Below are positions 8,919 to 15,828 of a stretch of DNA of 64,000 nt, piece after piece. Below the pieces are notes generated by a model. That model was not told the origin of the DNA. It worked only from the letters and a program-made list of their open reading frames with translations, and ran no database searches. The position numbers and the translations under genes are program-made. The number at the start of each line of letters is the position of its first letter. Position 1 is the stretch's first letter. The DNA comes from Nitratireductor soli. GTDB taxonomy: Bacteria; Pseudomonadota; Alphaproteobacteria; Rhizobiales; Rhizobiaceae. Location: contig NZ_LFVY01000020.1 of the NCBI RefSeq assembly GCF_001050155.1, positions 38,316 to 102,315 on the forward strand. The letters run 5' to 3'.

Positions 8919-9227
8919 CTACGCCTCGTCCTCGGGCCACGCCACGCCGTCGATCGGTGCGCGGCGATCCACATGGTCGCGGCCCGTCCGCGTGATGCCG
9001 GCGATCATCTTGCCGGCATCGTCGGTCAGCTGCACCGCGCCCAACTCTTCCAATTTGCGCAGCTGCGTGCGCACCCACTCGATCGAGCGCGACAGGAAAT
9101 AGGCGTCCAGCGCCTTCTGGATCAGATCCTCGCGCAGGTGGCCGTTGAACTCCCGGCCGATAACCTGAAGGATGACCAGCCGGCCCTTCTCTGTCACATA
9201 GTCCTTGTAGCCGTCGCTCTTTGCCAT
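8919..9227 (-). CDS. Mu gp26-like winged-helix protein
   Basis: A 102-residue protein immediately upstream of the small terminase. The region LVILQVIGREFNGHLREDLI, then IEWVRTQLRKLEELGAVQLT, reads as a winged helix (helix-turn-helix plus beta wing). This is the position and size of Mu gp26-type proteins, often annotated ArsR-like. Its role in the late operon is unknown; it may assist packaging or regulate late genes. Confidence 0.6.
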   Translation of the reverse strand: MAKSDGYKDYVTEKGRLVILQVIGREFNGHLREDLIQKALDAYFLSRSIEWVRTQLRKLEELGAVQLTDDAGKMIAGITRTGRDHVDRRAPIDGVAWPEDEA

Positions 9228-9553
9228 CAGCTTGTCCCCTTCATCAGGAATTCTTCCATCCGCCGCACCGCCCTGTTGATGCCGATGTGACTTTCCTCCA
9301 GTCGGCCGAGCGACCCTTTCACCTGTTCCAGGCTGACCCGCAAATCGTGCACGTCCTCGGTTCTCGGCAGGTGTTTGACCTCCGCCTCCAGCCCCTGGAT
9401 GCGGCGATCGTGTGCCGTCAGCTTCTTTTCGTGGCCGCTGATCTTGCCTTCATTGGCCTTGGATCGTGCGGTCAGCCAGGTGTAGACGATGCTGATCACC
9501 GCGAGCAGCGAGGCGAGCGGCCCCGACCAGGTCTGGATAAAGAGCTCTGTCAT
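9227..9553 (-). CDS. DUF2730 membrane-anchored coiled-coil protein (Mu-like)
   Basis: A 108-residue protein with one N-terminal membrane segment (PLASLLAVISIVYTWLTA, about residues 10-27) followed by a charged coiled coil (HEKKLTAHDRRIQGLEAEVK). This plan is that of DUF2730 proteins of Mu-like phages. The start is the ATG in an ATGA overlap with the zinc-finger gene; the stop forms TGATG with the next gene. It probably acts at the inner membrane during lysis or assembly. The function is not established. Confidence 0.65.
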   Translation of the reverse strand: MTELFIQTWSGPLASLLAVISIVYTWLTARSKANEGKISGHEKKLTAHDRRIQGLEAEVKHLPRTEDVHDLRVSLEQVKGSLGRLEESHIGINRAVRRMEEFLMKGTS

Positions 9554-9753
9554 GCCGTCTCCATGGCGCAGGCGACGCAGGTGATGGCCGAAGGCAAGGC
9601 TTCGCGCCGGCGTGCCTCGATGGCAGCGCCGCATTGTCGGCACGCCGACGAGCCGGGTCCTTCCAATGCCGCCTGGGCGCGCAATATGCCCGCCTGCCGC
9701 TCCTGTTCGGCGCGCAGATCGGCCAGCTCGAAGGCGAGATTGCCTGTCTTCAT
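9550..9753 (-). CDS. TraR/DksA-type C4 zinc-finger protein
   Basis: A 67-residue protein with a helical N-terminus (LAFELADLRAEQERQAGIL) and a C-terminal C4 zinc finger, CRQCG then CVACA, spaced like DksA/TraR. Small TraR proteins of phages and plasmids bind the RNA polymerase secondary channel and mimic DksA with ppGpp. Both ends show ATGA overlaps, which fixes the short start. The N-terminal DxxDxA tip is replaced by ELADLRAE, so activity may differ. Confidence 0.72.
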   Translation of the reverse strand: MKTGNLAFELADLRAEQERQAGILRAQAALEGPGSSACRQCGAAIEARRREALPSAITCVACAMETA

Positions 9754-9998
9754 GGCTGCTGCAGCTCCCGCCCGTGCCTGGCGCATTCGCCCGCCGACCA
9801 CACATGCGCGCCGCACATGCCCGCTACGGTTTCGTCTATCGCGAACTGGTCTTTCGCGGTGGCGCCGCGTGTGCCGACCAGCGACGTGCCGACGACTTTG
9901 CGCAGACCGTCAGTGGTTACAGGCGCCGGTTTCGAAGTTGAACACGCCGCCAGCGCCAACGCAGCGGCGCAGGTCAGCACGGCGTTTTTCAGCAGCAT
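9750..9998 (-). CDS. Putative o-spanin lipoprotein (Rz1-like)
   Basis: An 82-residue protein with a signal peptide (LKNAVLTCAAALALAAC) ending in a lipobox LAAC. The start is set by a perfect AGGAGG ribosome site 6 bases upstream. Its 5' end overlaps the 3' part of the i-spanin gene in another frame (9910-9998), the classic Rz/Rz1 arrangement. It would be the outer-membrane partner in disrupting the envelope. It is somewhat long and lacks an obvious Pro-rich segment, so the call rests on architecture. Confidence 0.65.
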   Translation of the reverse strand: MLLKNAVLTCAAALALAACSTSKPAPVTTDGLRKVVGTSLVGTRGATAKDQFAIDETVAGMCGAHVWSAGECARHGRELQQP

Positions 9999-10149
9999 CG
10001 CCTGCCTCCTCATTGTCTTGATTGATCTTGTTGGCCATCTCCGCCCGCCCGTCGCTGCGGCCATCGGAGTAGACCATGCGGTAAACCAAGGCGGCGGCCG
10101 CCACGTAAAGGATGACAGGAAGGAACCTGCGAAGGAGGAGGCCCGTCAT
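9910..10149 (-). CDS. Putative i-spanin (Rz-like)
   Basis: A 79-residue protein with one N-terminal membrane segment (LRRFLPVILYVAAAALVYRM) followed by a short charged periplasmic helix (MANKINQDNEEAGDAAEKRR) and a Cys-containing end. The start is the ATG in the ATGA overlap with the endolysin stop. Together with the overlapping lipoprotein gene it forms a two-component spanin that would complete lysis after the endolysin acts. Confidence 0.65.
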   Translation of the reverse strand: MTGLLLRRFLPVILYVAAAALVYRMVYSDGRSDGRAEMANKINQDNEEAGDAAEKRRADLRRCVGAGGVFNFETGACNH

Positions 10150-11228
10150 GTCGGTGCCTCCACCGTCCGCCGCGCGCGCCACCATCCGATGCCGGCCCAG
10201 ACCAGCCCGCCGATGGCCAGCAGCGCAGCGAGGATTGCCAACCCGGTGGAGATCGTTTCGAGGCCGGGGACCGTGCCCACCTGGTAAAGCGCATCGTCGA
10301 TCGTGCGCCGCACCACTTCGAGCGACACACCGCCGCCGACGCCGGTCGCGATCCCGTCGCGCACGTCGCCGATCTCCGTCACCCTCTGCTCGCCGGGCCG
10401 GTCTCCCGCGCCGTGGCGATAGGCTTCGAGCGCGCGCATGGTCTGCGGTCCCGCCACGCCATCGACTTCGAGATTGGCACCCTTCTGGACGGCCATCACG
10501 GCCTTGTGTGTCGCCGGGCCGAAATCGCCATCCACCAGGAGCGATTGTCCGGCGCGCAACAGGAGTTGCTGCAGCTCGCGCACCCGCGCTCCACGACTGC
10601 CAAGCCGCAACATCCCCGCCGCCGAAGGCGCAGCCGGTTCACGCCCGGCCGCATACCGCCGATAGGCGCTGGCAAGCTTTGTATGGTAGCCGTGCTTTGC
10701 GAAGGCTGGTCCATTGTAGCCGCGCGCGAACGCCGCCCAGTCGCGCCGCTGCAGCGCGCCCTTCAGCCCGGCCTTTTCGATGTAGCGGACCATCAGCTCG
10801 ACCTGACCGGCCGCGCCGCCGCGCGCCGTATTGACCAGTTCATCGACCGATCCGAAGCCGAGCCACTTCCAATGCGCGCCCATGACCTGGCCAAGGCCCC
10901 AGGAAGTGCTTTCGAGCGCCGCCTTGGCGTCGATCAGGATTGCCTTGTTGAGCATGGTCCAGCGCGCGGCCTGGGAGGTGGGATTTTTCACCTTGCCAGC
11001 TGACGGATGCGCAAGACCCTCGCGCCTCGCCCTTTCGCGCGCCGGGCCTGAAAGGCGTCGGTCGAAATAGTGGCCCTCGAAACGGATGAGCGGTTCGTGT
11101 CCTCGGCCGACCGTCGAATAGACCTTGCCCGCGCTCTCGATCTCGATGACGGCCAGCATGGTGGCAACTTCGATGCCGAGGCGCTTGGCGCTTTGCCTGG
11201 CGGCAGCTGTGATCTCGCGATCGCTCAA
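10146..11228 (-). CDS. Endolysin: N-acetylmuramidase + peptidoglycan-binding domain + C-terminal membrane anchor
   Basis: A 360-residue lysis enzyme. Residues 1-190 match the N-acetylmuramidase family (DUF3380/PF11860), with IEIESAGKVYSTV carrying the likely catalytic glutamate and HEPLIRFEGHYFDR. Residues about 205-270 are a PG_binding_1 repeat (LRLGSRGARVRELQQLL; GDFGPATHKAV). Near the C-terminus (about 325-350) is a hydrophobic span, GLAILAALLAIGGLVWAGIG, then WWRARR, a predicted membrane anchor not typical of soluble endolysins. No separate canonical holin is obvious nearby. It is probably the first late gene. Confidence 0.85.
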   Translation of the reverse strand: MSDREITAAARQSAKRLGIEVATMLAVIEIESAGKVYSTVGRGHEPLIRFEGHYFDRRLSGPARERARREGLAHPSAGKVKNPTSQAARWTMLNKAILIDAKAALESTSWGLGQVMGAHWKWLGFGSVDELVNTARGGAAGQVELMVRYIEKAGLKGALQRRDWAAFARGYNGPAFAKHGYHTKLASAYRRYAAGREPAAPSAAGMLRLGSRGARVRELQQLLLRAGQSLLVDGDFGPATHKAVMAVQKGANLEVDGVAGPQTMRALEAYRHGAGDRPGEQRVTEIGDVRDGIATGVGGGVSLEVVRRTIDDALYQVGTVPGLETISTGLAILAALLAIGGLVWAGIGWWRARRTVEAPT

Positions 11229-11304
11229 CGTGACCTCCTAATGGTAAGCGCCGGAGGGCCGGCGCAGGGTCACGTCAATTTGTCAGGTGGGGAGGTAAAT
11301 GCGC

Positions 11305-11324
11305 ACCCGCGCGGCTGCGCGGGT
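11305..11324 (-). terminator. Hairpin directly after the Mor-like gene
   Basis: A perfect 8-bp stem (ACCCGCGC, loop, GCGCGGGT) begins 2 bases after the Mor stop codon on the minus strand. There is no T-run, so it may be a weak terminator or an RNA-stability hairpin separating middle from late transcription. The 98-base gap up to 11,228 is the natural place for a Mor-activated promoter. Confidence 0.45.
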
Positions 11325-11326
11325 AT

Positions 11327-11686
11327 TCAGGAAAAGAGGTCGATCTGCCGGTGGTCTTCGGCGGGGCCGAGCCAGCGCCGCACGGTCGCCACATCCGCGC
11401 GCACCGTGCGGGCGATCTCGGCCAGGCTGGCGCCGTTGGCCTTCATCACGCTCGCCACCCATTGCCTGGCGAGCGGAACTTTGATGTAGCCGTAACCGAA
11501 CCTTTGGGCAAGCCGGTCCACCCTGTCGGGGCCGATCGCGCGGGCGGCAAGCGATCTCGGCGATGAACGGCGTGGCAAGTAGATGTCGCTGCCGCCGACC
11601 GAAAGGAAGAGCCGCACGGCATCGTCGGTTCCCAGCGCCTCGACATAGGGTGCGATGTTCGCGGGGAGAGGCTGTTGCTCTAGCAT
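11327..11686 (-). CDS. mor: Mor-type transcription activator
   Basis: A 119-residue protein of the Mor/C family, which activates middle or late transcription in Mu. It has the dimerisation part (VRLFLSVGGSDIYLPRR) and a helix-turn-helix near the end (SLAEIARTVRADVATVRRWL). The Mu Mor protein is about 129 residues. The start overlaps the preceding stop by 7 bases. The location between GemA and the lysis/late genes is exactly the Mu position, so it probably switches on the endolysin-to-capsid operon. Confidence 0.85.
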   Translation of the reverse strand: MLEQQPLPANIAPYVEALGTDDAVRLFLSVGGSDIYLPRRSSPRSLAARAIGPDRVDRLAQRFGYGYIKVPLARQWVASVMKANGASLAEIARTVRADVATVRRWLGPAEDHRQIDLFS

Positions 11687-11901
11687 GCCTTCTTTTCCAT
11701 CTCGATTTGCAGCTGGAGCTGACGCTCCGTGATCGCGCGCATCCGCGCGGTCAGCTCCACGCGCTTGTGGCAATGCGGCCGCAGCTTTTCGATGCGCGCG
11801 CCCAGGATCGCCCGCTCCGCCTGCAGCCGCTCGATTTCCGTCTGCTCGTGCCATACGAAGAGGGGCGGAATGGAGGGCTGGGCGGAGCGGGTCATCATCA
11901 T
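11680..11901 (-). CDS. Small phage coiled-coil protein, unknown
   Basis: A 73-residue protein starting at the first of three consecutive ATG codons, in an ATGA overlap with the GemA stop. Most of it is a predicted helix (EQTEIERLQAERAILGARIE; RAITERQLQLQIEMEKK). It sits between gemA and mor and has no recognised family. Confidence 0.6.
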   Translation of the reverse strand: MMMTRSAQPSIPPLFVWHEQTEIERLQAERAILGARIEKLRPHCHKRVELTARMRAITERQLQLQIEMEKKAC

Positions 11902-12527
11902 GTCGCCGCTTCGCGCACACGCTTGCCCAGCGCGTTCATCACCTCGCGCCACTGTGCGTCGGTCATGGCGGCAGGGTCCGGCGCGCCGGTTGTGGCGCGG
12001 ACGAAGGTAGCAAGCGAGCCCGGTTGCGGAAGGGTGTCAGCCTTCTCAAGGATCGCCCATTGCGCGAGTGCCAGGCGATAGGCCGGCCGTGCCATCCAGC
12101 CCGGTGTGCCGAGCGGCGCCCGCCATTCGACGCCGGCGCCGCGCGTCATCCATGCCTTCAGCGCCTCGATCGCCTTGGCCGCGTCTTCCGGGTGTCGCAG
12201 GAAGCGCACGTGGTCGATGCCGGTCTGCCGCTTGACGAAAGCGAGCAGCGCCTTGTCGTCGCGGCTCCTCACCAGGCCGAGGTTCCAGGCGGCGATCCAC
12301 AGCGCCTGGAGTTTCTTCGCGTATCGCCCTTCAAGGCGCGGTCGAGACCCTTTCGAATGCTGTTTGAAGCCGAGGCGCCGCAACTCCTGGAGCACGGCGC
12401 CATGGTCGGCGGATGTCATGACCGTAAGCGTCGGCTTGCCGGTCAGGCGCATGTAGAAGTCGCGCTTGTCCTCGCCCTCGATGCCCACCTGTTTGAGGCC
12501 CACATGGATGGCGGCATAAGCGCTCAA
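11898..12527 (-). CDS. gemA: GemA-like protein (Mu gp16, DUF1018)
   Basis: A 209-residue protein of the GemA/DUF1018 family, which in Mu alters host gene expression and DNA supercoiling. Family segments are visible: AAIHVGLKQVGIEGEDKRDF, the RLTGKPTLTVM strand, and QLQALWIAAW-type helices (KKLQALWIAAWNLGLV). I chose a TTG start because it overlaps the upstream stop as TTGA, with AAAGGA upstream; the frame continues open further 5' but without a good start. The gene precedes mor, as in Mu. Confidence 0.8.
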   Translation of the reverse strand: MSAYAAIHVGLKQVGIEGEDKRDFYMRLTGKPTLTVMTSADHGAVLQELRRLGFKQHSKGSRPRLEGRYAKKLQALWIAAWNLGLVRSRDDKALLAFVKRQTGIDHVRFLRHPEDAAKAIEALKAWMTRGAGVEWRAPLGTPGWMARPAYRLALAQWAILEKADTLPQPGSLATFVRATTGAPDPAAMTDAQWREVMNALGKRVREAAT

Positions 12528-12862
12528 TGGATCGATCCTTTCATGAAGTGATCGTTTTTCGGCGGGCGCTGGTCGTCCACGTGAGCGCCGCACCGGCCGC
12601 AAACCTTCTGGTCTGCAATGCTTGCAACGTGCCCAGGGCATTCATCCTCGGCGCGGGCGATCCGTTTCCGTACGGCGCGTAGCCAGCTTTCTTTCGCCGC
12701 TTCCCTTCCTGCCGTGGCAGTCCCGGCGACGCCGGCCAGCCTCATCTCGTAGGCGCCACCCCTGAAATCAAACCGCGCGCCGTGGACCCGCCCGAGTATT
12801 TCGGGCGTGGATCGCTCCACGACTGGCACCCAAGCGCGAAGCGCAATGATCTTCTCGGTCAT
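12524..12862 (-). CDS. Phage early protein with Cys-rich zinc-ribbon-like tail
   Basis: A 112-residue protein. After a beta-rich N-terminus (KIIALRAWVPVVERSTPEIL) there is a helical basic stretch (WLRAVRKRIARAEDECPGH) and a possible zinc site formed by ECPGH and CGRCGAH. A GAGGGGG ribosome site precedes the ATG. It lies between DUF3164 and gemA. The function is not known; nucleic-acid binding is a guess from the Cys/His pattern. Confidence 0.6.
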   Translation of the reverse strand: MTEKIIALRAWVPVVERSTPEILGRVHGARFDFRGGAYEMRLAGVAGTATAGREAAKESWLRAVRKRIARAEDECPGHVASIADQKVCGRCGAHVDDQRPPKNDHFMKGSIH

Positions 12863-12875
12863 CGCCGCCGCCCCC

Positions 12876-13529
12876 TCACGCCTTGGCCAGATCAATCGTC
12901 ACGGCTTGCCAGCCGTCCGTGACCTTCGCCCGGCGGTAAAACCGCACATACTCCTTCGACCCGGTCACGCGCATGGCGTCCCGGATCGCCCGCATGGCTT
13001 CCTGCCAGCGCGGATCGACGATATCGAGCCGCAGCAGCATGAATATCTCCGCCCGGTTCACCTTGCCTTCCTTGTCCGTGTTGAAGGCCCGCGTGATGAT
13101 GGCGCGGATTTCCGGCCCGCTGTCCGCCGCCCATTCGTTGAGGCATTCGTCCAGCAGTTTCTTCGCCACCTGCAGCTGCGGCCCGAAATCGACGAAGTCG
13201 GAAACCTGCACACTGACCTTCATCAGGCCGTCGAAGGTCTGGTAGGTGCGGTTGCCTTTCGGTCCGCCCTTCGATGCGCCGTATTCCTGGGCGAGCAGCG
13301 CATCGAACTCGCCGAGGTCCGTCATTGTGTGACCCCGGAAACGCGCAATCTGCGCCGACAATTCATCGGCAAAGTTCATGATCTTGCGCACGGTCTCGTC
13401 TTCCAGACGGTTGGCGGGGCGGATCGTCTCGACAGGTACGAGGTTGCCCTTGGCATCGGGCATGTACGGCCTGCCATTCACCATCACCTCGCCGGTCTCC
13501 CGCCGCTCTTCAAGAATGACTGCTTGCAT
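12876..13529 (-). CDS. DUF3164 family phage protein
   Basis: A 217-residue protein of the DUF3164 family, typical of early regions of Mu-like phages. Recognisable parts are VNGRPYMPDAKGNLVP, IRPANRLEDETVRKIM and the conserved GLMKVSVQVSDFVDFGPQLQ segment. The start has a clear AGGAG ribosome site. It overlaps the end of the DnaA-domain gene by 20 bases. The biochemical role is unknown. Confidence 0.82.
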   Translation of the reverse strand: MQAVILEERRETGEVMVNGRPYMPDAKGNLVPVETIRPANRLEDETVRKIMNFADELSAQIARFRGHTMTDLGEFDALLAQEYGASKGGPKGNRTYQTFDGLMKVSVQVSDFVDFGPQLQVAKKLLDECLNEWAADSGPEIRAIITRAFNTDKEGKVNRAEIFMLLRLDIVDPRWQEAMRAIRDAMRVTGSKEYVRFYRRAKVTDGWQAVTIDLAKA

Positions 13530-14142
13530 GGTGCGTCTCCTCTGTGTCCGTGTCGCCGCGCAATGCGGCCATCTCTTCGGTGATGGCCGCACCCAGCGCG
13601 GTCATGTGATCGTCGATGAGGTTCCAGTCTTCGACTGCTATTTCCGCCCATTCGCCCTGGAGCATTTCGGCGCGCCGGCGAGCAAGATGTACAAACTGCT
13701 CTGCGGCCTGGGCGATCTCCCACAACTCGCGCACCGTATCGGCGAGAGCGGTGATCTCCATCACGCTCGCCTCCATCGCGCGGCGTTGCGGATGCGCTGC
13801 GATGTACCCGGCCACCCAAAGCACATCGACGGGGCCAAACGCGGCAAGGCGCTCGCGGTACTCGACGCCAGCGATCAGCGCGTTGACGGCGGCTTTCAGT
13901 GTATTGTCAGCCTCCACCCCCCGCGCGATCCTGTCGAGCGCGTGCATTACCGAGGTGTGGTCGCGACCGCCGAAGGAGCGGCCGATCGCCGTCAGCGATT
14001 GCCCCGTGGTTTTCTTCGCCACGTACATCGCCACATGGCGTGCCAGCGTGGCATCCCTGTGCCGCCGGTGTGCCACCAGTTCGCCCGGATCGAAGCCGAA
14101 ATGCAGCGCCGCCATGCTGATGATCTCGCGCACCGTGATCAT
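13510..14142 (-). CDS. Phage protein with DnaA domain IV (DnaA-box binding)
   Basis: A 210-residue protein whose residues 1-85 match the C-terminal DNA-binding domain of DnaA. It has the N-terminal helix ITVREIISMAALHFGF, the basic segment RHRDATLARHVAMYVAK, and the signature helix-turn-helix GRSFGGRDHTSVMHA. No AAA ATPase domain precedes it. Residues 90-210 are a long helical region without a known family. The start is set by an ATGA overlap. It may bind DnaA boxes in host or phage DNA and compete with or recruit host initiation; this is inference. Confidence 0.82.
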   Translation of the reverse strand: MITVREIISMAALHFGFDPGELVAHRRHRDATLARHVAMYVAKKTTGQSLTAIGRSFGGRDHTSVMHALDRIARGVEADNTLKAAVNALIAGVEYRERLAAFGPVDVLWVAGYIAAHPQRRAMEASVMEITALADTVRELWEIAQAAEQFVHLARRRAEMLQGEWAEIAVEDWNLIDDHMTALGAAITEEMAALRGDTDTEETHHASSHS

Positions 14143-14456
14143 GCCGCACCGCCGGTTTCCGGCGCGGACTGCGGCCGTGGGACCACCGGGAACAGCGCGA
14201 TATTCGTGCCCGGCCGCTCCAGCTCTGCCGCGATCCGCTCGGCATCCATGGCCCGGTCGCGCCGCGCGGCCTCGTTCCACAGATGTTGAGACAACGCCGT
14301 CTCCATCGCTCGCGCACGCTGGTAAAGCAGGTCACAGCACACCTGCAGGGCGCGCGCATCCCGCTGCGGGAGCACCAGCGCCTCGCGCGCATACACGTCG
14401 AACTGCGCGCGCAGTTCGGCGATGCCGTCTGAAAGCTCCAGCGACAATCGGCTCAT
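14139..14456 (-). CDS. Small helical phage early protein
   Basis: A 105-residue mainly helical protein (LELSDGIAELRAQFDVYARE; CCDLLYQRARAMETALSQHL) with ATGA overlaps at both ends. It lies between the MuB-type gene and the DnaA-domain gene. No family is recognised. Confidence 0.6.
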   Translation of the reverse strand: MSRLSLELSDGIAELRAQFDVYAREALVLPQRDARALQVCCDLLYQRARAMETALSQHLWNEAARRDRAMDAERIAAELERPGTNIALFPVVPRPQSAPETGGAA

Positions 14457-14737
14457 GATCCCCTCCTGAAATCCGGGCGGATGACAATGCCCTCGGGGTC
14501 GGCGATCAGATCGCCGAGCGCCGTTCCGGCCTCTTGCTCCATGGCTGCGCGCCTCGTGCGCTCGGTCTCGCCGAGACGATGCACGGCGAGTTCGCCCTCC
14601 TGTCGCCGCGCCAGCTCCGCCATAAGTGCGAATTCCGTTGCAAGCACCTCGGTCTCGCTGGGTGAAATGCCGCGCGCCGAACGGGCCTCCAGCTCCCGCG
14701 CTATCCGCTCCAGGCGGCTTGCCAGGATGAGCGCCAT
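14453..14737 (-). CDS. Small helical phage early protein
   Basis: A 94-residue protein, largely one or two helices (LASRLERIARELEARSARGI; ELARRQEGELAVHRLGETER). Its ATG overlaps the MuB-type stop as TGATG and its stop overlaps the next ATG. The function is unknown. Confidence 0.6.
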   Translation of the reverse strand: MALILASRLERIARELEARSARGISPSETEVLATEFALMAELARRQEGELAVHRLGETERTRRAAMEQEAGTALGDLIADPEGIVIRPDFRRGS

Positions 14738-15771
14738 CACGCGATCTCCTCGACATCCCGCTTGTTCCAGGCCAGGCGTATGTGTTTGACGTCCAGCGGT
14801 TCGTCGCGGCCGGCGGCTTCCATGCGGGCCTGCTTCATCGTCTTGTCGATCTGCCGCAGCCCGCCGCCCTTCAGCCCGATGCCGGTCAGATACTTCATGC
14901 AATCGGGATCGGTGACGCCCCACGCCGCGATGAAGGCGTGCAGGTCCTCAAGCGGCGGCTTGGCCATGCGGAGGCGTCGGCCCACCCGGCTCTTAAGCTG
15001 GGCGTAGGAGGGACCATCCTTGCGCTTGGTGAAGCGCCCGTAGATTTCGTCGTTGCCGATAAGCGCAACGCCGCATTTGTGATTGTCGACGAAATGGCGC
15101 AACTGGTTGATCGCGTCGTCGACGAGGTTCTGTGCCTCGTCAATGATCAGCAGCGTGTCGCCGTCCGACCGTTCGAGCCGCCGCCCGATGGCGCTGCCGA
15201 GCCTGGCCGGGTTGTGGACCATGACGTCCAGCTTGTCCGACAGTTCGGTCAGCATGCCATGCACCGTCCGCGTGTTCGGCGACATGGTCGCCATGAACAC
15301 GTTCGGGCGCGTGTCACGATAGTGGCGGCAGGTTTCCGTTTTGCCGCAGCCGGCGCCCATCGTGATCGTCACCAGGTCGGTGGCTTTCTGCGCCCAGGTC
15401 AGTGTGCCGATAATGTCGATGGACACGCGGGTTTTGAGGAAGCGCGGGGAGGTGGGTATGGCGCCGGCCAGGTCCTGTGTTTCCTCGATCGCGTTGACCC
15501 AGCGCGAAACCTTTTCGTTCTGCGTATCGAGCCGCCCGTCATATTTGCCCGAGAACCACTGGCTGAACGTTCCCTCGGCCATACCGATTTTCCGCGCCAC
15601 GTCCCGCTTCGAAAGGCTCATGGCGCCGGCCGTCTCGATCACGCGGTCGATCAACCGCCACCACTCCGCGACGTCGCCCGCGCCGCGATTGCCGAGGGTC
15701 TCATCCGGGCCGGCAATCGGCCGCTCCCATGTTTCGGCCTTTGGCCTGCTTGAAAATCCAAGATCGTTCAT
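14737..15771 (-). CDS. MuB-type ATP-dependent target-selection protein
   Basis: A 344-residue AAA+ ATPase that should bind target DNA, activate the transposase and direct integration away from phage DNA. Residues about 52-75 are a helix-turn-helix (SLSKRDVARKIGMAEGTFSQ), as in MuB. The ATPase core has Walker A MGAGCGKTET (138-147) and Walker B LLIIDEAQ (D211, E212). The C-terminal domain from about 270 resembles the MuB C-terminus. It lies 57 bases after the transposase gene. Confidence 0.9.
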   Translation of the reverse strand: MNDLGFSSRPKAETWERPIAGPDETLGNRGAGDVAEWWRLIDRVIETAGAMSLSKRDVARKIGMAEGTFSQWFSGKYDGRLDTQNEKVSRWVNAIEETQDLAGAIPTSPRFLKTRVSIDIIGTLTWAQKATDLVTITMGAGCGKTETCRHYRDTRPNVFMATMSPNTRTVHGMLTELSDKLDVMVHNPARLGSAIGRRLERSDGDTLLIIDEAQNLVDDAINQLRHFVDNHKCGVALIGNDEIYGRFTKRKDGPSYAQLKSRVGRRLRMAKPPLEDLHAFIAAWGVTDPDCMKYLTGIGLKGGGLRQIDKTMKQARMEAAGRDEPLDVKHIRLAWNKRDVEEIA

Positions 15772-15828
15772 CTAAAGGTTCCTTTGGTTGAGGCCCTTGC
15801 GGGCCGTTTTATCGGGCGGGATTTCCGA

